From NCBI RefSeq assembly GCF_947179515.1, contig NC_067473.1, positions 86,846,850-86,910,849 on the forward strand: a stretch of DNA of 64,000 bases. Direction: 5' to 3'. This document shows, piece by piece, positions 55,943 through 64,000 of this stretch (position 1 is its first letter; every line of letters starts with the position of its first letter). This DNA comes from Apodemus sylvaticus. Taxonomy: Eukaryota > Chordata > Mammalia > Rodentia > Muridae. The notes beneath the pieces are model-generated. The model saw only the letters and a list, made by a program, of their open reading frames with translations. It did not search any database and was not told the DNA's origin. The position numbers were made by a program, and so were the translations under genes.

Positions 55943-57878
55943 AATAAAACTAAAGAGTTCAGTAGTTGAGTTTTTCCCTGACCTAAAGGTCTACTACTAA
56001 AATAACAAAAACATAACTATAGCCTGATTTTAACAACCACAACAAAATGACTAGCAACAAAGCTGACTGGAGGTCTGAGGTTCCTAGTTCATCTGAAAGC
56101 CTGCTTTATGATCAGAGTGACTTATCTGCCCTCACTTATTATGGTATATCCAGCATCATTACATCTACCAAGATTTTCTCAATGAACAGGAAATTGCTAT
56201 GCCATCTATTTCATGTATCACACTGGAATAGCAAAGTTAGGGAACACTGATAAGAAATACTGAAAACACGCTTTTCTCAGGTCACACCTCTAGAACGCTT
56301 TTTCAGATTGTGAATACAAATTTACAGTTAGGTGACATTCATGGAGAATCCAGTCCTACATGGAAATGGGGTGTACTCCTCTTCTCACTGACCATGTGCC
56401 TGTGATATACTTTGAAAGTCTGATTGCTCAGGTTGTCCTTCCCTCTGGCACAGTGATTCAGTCTCAGTAGTCCTCTCAGATGAACAAACATTATAGAATA
56501 CAGATAAACACTCCTTTACCTCATTGTTTTAAAAGTTCTGGGAGGTGAGGAAAAAGCAAGATAATATATTAAATATTCTTGAAGAATCTTTTTACAGGGT
56601 TTTGATCAATTTTCAAAAACCAGTTGTATAAAATACATGGCACACTAACTAGGTATCTGTGCAAAAGTATTTTTAAGTAGAGTTTTCAGGAGGTAACATG
56701 CTATCTTAATCCTCATTCTCTTTGGTAAGCAGCATAGTGCCTGCCCTTTTGAATGCACAGCCCTGTCATTAGCTGACTCATCTAATGAGCCTACACAGCA
56801 AGGCAACCACTGCCGGCTTTTGTTCTTGTTATTTGAATATGATCTGGTAGAAATACTAACACACAATGGAAACCTGAGAATAACCTGCATTTTCATGTTT
56901 TAGAACTGTTGAGGGTATATATTATTACATTATGTTTACATAATATACGTGAGGGTCCTTTTTTACTATTAGTTTAAACATTTATAGATTGGACTTTTAA
57001 AGATAAGCTCTCTTGTTAGGGAAAGCATGGAGTATCTGTGGGGTATCATCAGAATTCAAGTGGGATGATCTCAGGAAGATTTGCTGCACATTGGGCTCAG
57101 AAAGACCTAGCTACATCCTGTTTGTTAATGCATAGTCGTTGAAAGGAAGGCCTAAAATCAGTAACTGAATGAAAAAGGTAGACTTTGATCAACTATAAAA
57201 CAGAATTGATACTTTCATTTTAGAAGACCTTAAGGAATGTTGAAGATATGGAAGAGAAAAGGGGGGGAACATTCAGACTTTAACAAGCCATGGCACAGGT
57301 GTTTACTTTAAACAAAGAAAGAAATGCTGGATATTCTGTCTTACTATCAGAGTGATGGAAAATACTTCAGGCAAAACAAGATACTTATATGCAAAAACAT
57401 GACAAGTGTGATGAGATTCTAAAGTAGACAATGAGGGCTTAGGAATCAATAGATATGAAATCAAGAACTCTTACAGAACAAAGGGAGGCTGAGTCTTCCT
57501 TATCTGTGTGATTAAAAGGCTTTAAGAAAGCTAAAGCAAGAATGTGAGCAGAGGCCAAGTGAAGTCTACCAGGCCTACCATTTACAAGGAAAAGCTCTTC
57601 ACTGAGCCCCAGCCTCTTAGATTGACTGTGTCCCCAAGGGATCATCAGCACTGAGGAGGTAGAGCCTCACAGATCACAGCAATACACTTCAGAAAGATTT
57701 GAAAGTACTGTCATAGTTAAATATTGTCACAAAGTGCTAATGGTCATTTTCCTTTTCCTTTTTCCTTTTCTTTTTTTTAACTTAGAGATTTTCTGGGAAC
57801 TTCAAATCTGCTTGAACAGATTAGTAGTAAAGGGAACTCTAACCCAGATTGTAAGGAAAGCTGATAGGTAAGGGGAAA
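55943..57878. other. Unique intronic sequence
   Basis: No gene supported. The frame at 56645-56896 (minus) has no recognisable content. Confidence 0.5.
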
Positions 57879-57879
57879 C

Positions 57880-58025
57880 CTGTCACCGGTGTTTTGTGCC
57901 TGTAATCCTGCCCTTGGAGACTGAAGCAGGAATGCAATGGATTTGAGGCCACTCTTCTTTACATAGTAAGTTTTAAGCCAGGCTTGAATACAGAGTGAGG
58001 TTTGATTTTAAAACTAAGTAAATGA
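57880..58025 (+). mobile_element. Old B1-like SINE
   Basis: Contains GTGCCTGTAATCCTGCCC, GGATTTGAGGCCACTC, CTTTACATAGTAAGTTTTAA and CAGAGTGAGG in B1 order, strongly diverged. Confidence 0.65.
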
Positions 58026-61010
58026 ATACACTGAATTAAATTAAAAAATAAAGTAAAAGCAAATGCTACTAAATGTTTTCTTACCCACCTTATTTATAAA
58101 TGAGCCACAGTTAAAGCAAACAAACAAAAAAGACAGACTCTAGACGCCATTTCTAGGGTCTGGACACATTCCAAAGACCTTATAAACTTTACCTGAACTC
58201 AAACCAGAGCCTTAGAGAAGGCTGTCATTATGATCCCCATTCATCCACTGCTGAGCAGACCGCACCTGGTTCCAAAGTCTGCCCTCCTAATTATTATGCT
58301 GTATTTTTGTGAATCTTCTTGTAAATAGACCCTTCATAATAAAACATGAAGCCAGATTCTGTGAATGAGGCACATTTAATTTCTGAATACCTCAACTATC
58401 TCTGGTATTAATTAAAGCCTGTTACTATTTGCATCAGGAAGAATAATCTCAGACGGCTGAGGGAATTGAGTGTGTGTGTGCGCGTGATGTTTTGTCAAGT
58501 ACAAAACTGGATCTTTTTATTTAGGGGGCAATGAACAAGTTGCTTCTAATGAAGAGCCCTACTCAGACAATGTTATCTTCTGAATTTGAAGTAAGCCATT
58601 TTATTGGAGGTCCTGACACTAGGAACTTCCAGGATAGTTTGAATTATCCTCACTTGAGTGCTTTCTTCTCCCCTGCTGACAAGGAGCAAAGCTTTGCTGA
58701 GCACTGAAGATGGCAATCCCTCTTAAGCCCCTGCATTTATGTCCACTTTGATTATTATAATAAGGCATCACAATCCATTAAGTCCTTGGGGCAGATGCTG
58801 TATCTAGTCATCAAGTGTAGTTTGCTTACTTATTCACATAGAATATAAAGAGAAAGATTACTTCCTCAGCACGGCTAATGAGCTCAACGCTGCCTTTCTC
58901 TTCTATGTAATAAGGCACTGTTTATTTATAGTCTTTTAATTACTTCTAAAGCATCCATTATTTCTGGATTACACACATTATAAAACTCTCAATAAGTCAA
59001 TCCACAGCTCTGTTCAACATTCTCAATGGATCTTCCTTCAGCACGGTTCCTTTAGATCTATTATGAATGCACAACAGTTTCCCACAGACACAGAGTATCT
59101 GCATCAAGACACTGTGAGCATCTTTATTATTGTGAGCAGTGGCTGCAGGCACTCTCGTGTGGTGAGAGTACATGTGTTTGTGACAGAGAGGCACATCTGG
59201 ATAAAATTACCAACTCTATCACTTTATGGAGCAAATACAAGCTTCTGTATAAAACTACTCCAAGCACCTTGTGTCAGAGTTCCCTCCTCTAAACTGCATA
59301 CATGATGGGTTGTTTGGAAACTCTGGATAAAGTATACTCCTCCCCCCTCCAAACAAAATATTTGGTAACTGATTAACCATATTAGCAAATGGTACTTGTG
59401 ACATTATAGATATTAAACATGGTGATATAAAGTTGCCAGTAATGACTATATGGTTATATAACAATATTTCCTGAGAGTCTATGTACTCAGATAGCATCTA
59501 ATTTTGTTAGGTATTTCAATAAACATTATTTCATTAATGAGTACTCATTATTTTTAGATTATCAAGTTGTAGTTAAGTTTTTCTTTAGAATAGACTTAAT
59601 TTTTTAATTTTTTATAATAGAAACTTTTTGCTTTCATCAATTAGTTACGTTTGAGACTCTACAAAATCTCAATGTTTGTCTCTGTCAAAGTGGTACACAG
59701 GCCCCTTCCATATGGCCCCCTCCCAGCTGCCCAGGAAGTGAGGTTCAGACTGTGGGAACAGGTGCTGAAGTCCTAGCCATTGTAATGAAGCACCTGGTGT
59801 GAGACAAAGGAACAGAGCAGAAACTGAAAATGCAGCAGCCAGAATCCTTTGCTGCAGGCTTACCCACAGCAGCCTGAGCTGGGGTTACAGCAAACCACTT
59901 GGTTTGACAATTGTCCAGTCTTGATCCTGGAGGATGAGTAGCCTTTTATTGATTCTTATGGTGCTGCCAAAAAAATAAAACAGCTCTTAATATTTCAGTC
60001 ACCGGTTCTAAGTAAAGCAGGCTAAGAACTCTCTGAAAACCATGACCTTGCTATGAGTCTCTGGATTCAAAGTCACAAGAGAGCTAGTGTACTGCCTACA
60101 AAATTCTATGTTGCTCATATTGGCCAGACACAACTATGACATAAGCACATCACAGAAAGGAATGACAGATAATTACTGTACGGTATAAGTACTTATGACA
60201 ACAACTCGCTGCACAGTGGCCAGATATGAAAAACATGACACATCTTGTGGTTAAGGAGTTATGAGACTTCTGAAAACGTAGACTTAAAGTTATTTTCTAT
60301 GAAGAACTGACCAAATCATAATGACATTGTATTTTTATGTAGCAGAAAACTACAAAATTTTCATGAAATTGAATAGAAAATGTTATTTCTCTACATTCTA
60401 ATTCCTTGATGAGATCTATGCTTAATGCTGCCAAAACTACAATGCTCCTGGTTAGATCAACCTATCCATTTTTCAAAAGAGAGTAATTAGCAGTACAAAC
60501 ATTTGTATATATTGTGAATGAGGACAATAACAGACTATATAATAAAACATAAGTTTCACCTCAAACATTATCAAATCTAGAACAATAAATATGTGAGAGC
60601 TGAAAAGCAGAAGACTGTAACCTTGAACTAGGGCATTGAGAAGTAAAAATAAGATGTTCAAAATGAGGAGGATTGCTCCCAGAAACATTAGCATTGCATC
60701 TCAATATTTTCAGGCTAGCTGGGAAAACTAAGCATGGGATATATCATCAACAATATATGGCAGGAGGAAATACTGTCCCTATGCGGATGGGGATTGGAGG
60801 CAGATGGGTATCCGGAACACTTGCCAACAGGGTTTGCACATTTAGTAACCACCATGCTTTGACTGGCAGATATAAGGCTAAAATTTGTTTCAGGTGAATC
60901 AGTCTGGCAGTGACCTGCAGAAAGGCTGCAGAATATGAGGATCAGGTGCGCATGACAGTAAAACTTCATGTTGGACAGGTTGGGTATTGAAAATGAAGAT
61001 GGAGTAGCTG
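58026..61010. other. Repeat-poor intronic block
   Basis: Nearly 3 kb without a recognised mobile element or tandem repeat. It includes a stretch at 58580-59000 with homeodomain-type cores (TTAATTAC, GCTAATGAG). No coding potential is supported. Confidence 0.45.
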
Positions 61011-61011
61011 G

Positions 61012-61800
61012 ATGTTAGGGAAATGCAAATCAAAACAACCCTGAGATTTCACCTCACACCAGTCAGAATGGCTAAGATTAAAAACTCAGGAGACAGAGGT
61101 GTTGGCTAGGATGTGGAGAAAGAGGAACACTCCTCCACTGCTGGTGGGGTTGCAAGCTAGTACAACCACTCTGGAAATTACTCTGGGCCTTCCTCAGAAA
61201 ACTGGGCACAACACTTCCAGAGGACCCTGCTATACCTCTCCTGGGCATATACCCAGAGAATTCCCCAGCATGTAATAAGAATACATGCTCCACTATGTTC
61301 ATAGCAGCCCTATTTATAATAGTCAGAAGCTGGAAAGAACCCAGATGTCCCTCAACGGAAGAATGGATACAAAAAATGTGGTATTTATACACAATGGAGT
61401 AGTATTCAGCCATTAGAAACAATGAATTCATGAAATTGTTAGACAAATGGATGGAGCTGGAGAACATCATACTAAGTGAGGTAACCCAGTTTCAAAAGAT
61501 CACTCATGGTATGCACTCACTAATAAGTGGATATTAGCCTAGAAGCTTGGAATACCCAAGATACAATGCACATATCAAATGATGCCCAAGAAGAAAGAAG
61601 GAGTGGCCCCTGGTCCTGGAAAAGTTCAGTGCAGCGGTTTCTGGGAATACCAAGACAGGGAAGTAGGAAGGGGAGGATTGGGGAACAGGGGGAGGGAAGA
61701 GGGCTTATGGGACTTTCGAGGAGGGGGATCTCACTTGAAATGTAAATAAAGGGAAACTCAATTGAAATATAAATAAAGAATATATCGAATAAAAAAAATA
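61012..61800 (+). mobile_element. 5'-truncated L1
   Basis: Starts within the ORF2 C-terminus (GTTAGGGAAATGCAAATCAA, TCAGAATGGCTAAGATTAAA). It carries the end of ORF2 and the 3' UTR and finishes with an A-tail near 61800. The extreme 3' end is partly duplicated (TGAAATGTAAATAAAGGG, then TTGAAATATAAATAAAG). The ORF2 motif at the end has a premature TAG (GGAGTAGTATTCAGCC). No target duplication was found. Confidence 0.92.
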
Positions 61801-62081
61801 GTTGTCCAGAGTTTGAAATTTTTGCTACCTGTAAATTATTACATTGTCAATATTCTAGAAATTGGAAAAAATAAAAATGTTGAGAAGAGTTATATAACTG
61901 CTTATGAGAATAGCAGTAGCTTAAGCACAGACCTCACTTGGACTTCCCAAAGCCACAGGGATCTTTCTAATTCTCACTGGAAAGTTTATATAAATCAAAA
62001 TTCCCAGTAACTGGGTTCATAATAGAAGAGAACTTTGGAGCTTAGGAAAATAATACCATTTAAGCTTTCTTTATTATTGTG

Positions 62082-62226
62082 TGCATTGATGTTTTGCCTG
62101 CTTGTTTGTCTATGTGAGGGTGCCGTATCCTCTGTGTTGGAGTTACAGACAGTTGCCAGCTGTCATGTGAATGTTTGACATAAGAACAGCCCGTGTTCTT
62201 AATTGCTGAGCTATCTCACCTACCCA
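62082..62226 (-). mobile_element. B3/B2-type SINE fragment
   Basis: Complement of a B3-like SINE: GTGAGGGTGCCGTATCC, GTGTTGGAGTTACAGACAG, GCTGAGCTATCTCACCTACC. Diverged and incomplete. Confidence 0.7.
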
Positions 62227-63020
62227 GATTTTTCTTTTTCATTTATAAGGAATGACTATAAACAGAGCATCTGACTAAGGTTACACACTCACAACTGTCT
62301 TTGATTCAGAAGGAGAAACAACTTCCACCTTTTAAGGCTGACCATTATGCTACTATCCTCATGAAGTCAGACCCAAGCAAAAGCAATCAATGCCTTGTTC
62401 AAAATATGCAGAAATGTGAGATCATGTGGATTTCAAGACTATGTGAATATGGATAAGAATCAGAAAGAAAGGGCATGAGCAGATGAGGGTTTTTTTTTTA
62501 TATTTTTTTTACTTTTGAAATTATAATTAATTACATCTCTCCTTTTCCTTCCTCCAAACCATCCCAAATACCACAGCTTGCTCTCCTTCAAGTTTGAGTT
62601 AATATTTTCATCATATTGTACACATATATGTATTTGTATATAGATATACATTTCTAACATAGCCTGCTGAGTCTATATAATGCTACTTATACGTATATTG
62701 TCATGTCTCCCTTATTGTGATTTGTGTCTGACAGATCAAGACAGGGACTGTTATTAGCTATAGAAAAAAAAGAAGAGTACATTTCCTGTCTAATATACAT
62801 TGTCTGAGATGCTTCTTCAAGTCTACTATGAACAGTACGTTAAAGACATCAGATATATAAGTGTGCTTTAAAGACAAATAAGAAAAGGAGGCTGCAGTCA
62901 TTGAGGCACTGGGCCAATTTAGAGAATGCTAAATACCATTAAAACATCAGTAATATTTATGATAGGCCTTCATCCTAAACACTATATTGATGCATACTTT
63001 TCTTTTAAATAAACTATGAA
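62227..63020. other. Unique intronic sequence
   Basis: No gene supported. A short T-rich run lies near 62489-62510. Confidence 0.5.
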
Positions 63021-63029
63021 GTAGATTGA

Positions 63030-63640
63030 TGTGGTAGTGTGGCTCGCTAACTGACAGCTGCTAGAATTTCTCTGGTACTCTGTCTGTCTGAGGGAGGGAC
63101 TGTCAGTCATTTGGCTGTCAGTAGAGTAGCTGACATAGCAGCAAGAGAAATGAGAGCAGCTGCACAGCAGTGAAGAGAGAGTGGCTGCAAAGCTCCAGAG
63201 AACAGCTGAGAAGAGATGACAGGGAACAGAGGTCATGAAGACCATGAAGCCTGAGAAGAGAGAGACCTGAAAGATCCAGGAAGCCCTCGGGCACGAAGAT
63301 GACTTAGACCTAAAACTTGTATCCTAGCTGCTGCCAACTGTTGACGACCCAAACAGTCCAGCCCTGGAACTATGACACGCTGCTTTAGATATGAGGAGGT
63401 CAGGAACAAAGTCCTGTTTCAGAAGGCTACAACACTAGCCATGATAGCCATGGGCCCTAGCCTTGGAGTCCTATGGAGGGAGGGCAGTTATCACTGGCAG
63501 GAGATGCCTGTATCCCAAGAGCATTCACTGGACCTGGAAGTGGATGGTTACCATAGGCAGTGAGTTCCAGGGCCACAGGTGGGTAAAGTTCAAAGAAATA
63601 AGCCTGCAACTGAGCCTATAGGCATAAATCTCTGACTAAT
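63030..63640. other. Unclassified purine-rich segment
   Basis: More GC- and purine-rich than its surroundings, with many GAGAAG/CAGCTGA motifs. It could be part of an LTR retroelement I do not recognise, or unique DNA. No reading frame of interest. Confidence 0.3.
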
Positions 63641-64000
63641 ACATAAGCAATAGTACTCTACTCTGATGGGGGAGTCCAAAGATGACACACCCTTTCTGTT
63701 TTCTCACTGAAACTGATAAGATCCAGAACAGGAAAACAAATGTGAAAGGGGGATTCATTCATTTACCAAGTGACCCTGTAAAGTAGTTAATGAACCCATC
63801 TGATTTAGAGTAGTAAAACTTGAGGGTGCATCTCTCTCTGGAGTGACAGTGATAGCCTTCAAGCTCAGTGTGCAGCCAAGCAAATGTTAAACCAAAGCTT
63901 GAGCTTTAAGTGCTGAGATGTAGTTGTAATTGGAAACATCCTATAATAGATTTTGTAAAATAAATTAGAGGGAAATTAGCCAACTGCTGAGAGAGGCAAT

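Larger units (their letters stand above)
43012..64000 (-). other. Snca: Snca intron 4 (3' part)
   Basis: Everything to the right of exon 5 should be intron 4, which is very long (tens of kb) in mammals. Exon 4 is not found in the window. In the first 130 bp the acceptor has a good pyrimidine tract (CTTCTCTTCCCTCTCTGTAG). Then a composite L1 block begins at 43141. Confidence 0.85.

Noticed and set aside
43012..64000. Search for the upstream Snca exon 4 (NAC region)
   Set aside because: No sequence encoding the KTKEGV-type repeats or the end of the NAC region was found. Intron 4 evidently extends beyond the window.
1..64000. Rat-type ID SINEs, tRNA genes, rRNA, or a second protein-coding gene
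   Set aside because: None could be supported. The tRNA-like segments seen are SINE heads, and the remaining frames are short, overlapping and unrecognised.

Overview
This window is mammalian nuclear DNA from a murid rodent (mouse/rat-like). It carries murid-type LINE-1 elements, B1, B2/B3 and B4 SINEs, ERVL/MaLR-type LTRs and long microsatellites. The only host gene I can identify is alpha-synuclein (Snca) on the minus strand: coding exon 5 (42928-43011), the terminal exon 6 (CDS 41887-41919) and its 3' UTR. No rat-style ID SINE cluster is visible, and the alpha-synuclein C-terminus matches neither the mouse nor the rat protein as I remember them, so I do not name the species.

Layout. 1-6005: three head-to-tail minus-strand L1 pieces, each carrying 5' UTR, ORF1 and the start of ORF2, with an LTR inserted in the third. 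6006-16612: unique sequence, ERVL/MaLR-like LTR relics and old L1 ends. 16614-24276: a twin-primed (5'-inverted) old L1 interrupted by a full-length but decayed minus-strand L1. 24277-41300: mostly unique sequence downstream of Snca, with SINEs, microsatellites, one solo LTR and a second twin-primed L1 (33080-34505). 41315-43011: the Snca 3' end. 43012-64000: Snca intron 4, which opens with a composite L1 block (43141-50331) holding a young 6.6-kb L1 (43311-49950). The rest of the intron has a degenerate minisatellite, SINEs, a truncated L1 and long unique stretches.

The most notable observation is in Snca exon 5. The codon for residue 129, the main phosphoserine site of alpha-synuclein in synucleinopathy, reads GCA (Ala), so this allele or species would naturally make a 129-Ala protein. 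Second, a nearly intact young L1 lies antisense to Snca with its 5' UTR about 300 bp from exon 5. Third, the window shows microsatellites growing out of short seeds inside L1 reading frames, several L1 promoter types side by side, and a 30-bp degenerate minisatellite. I found no new multi-gene system.
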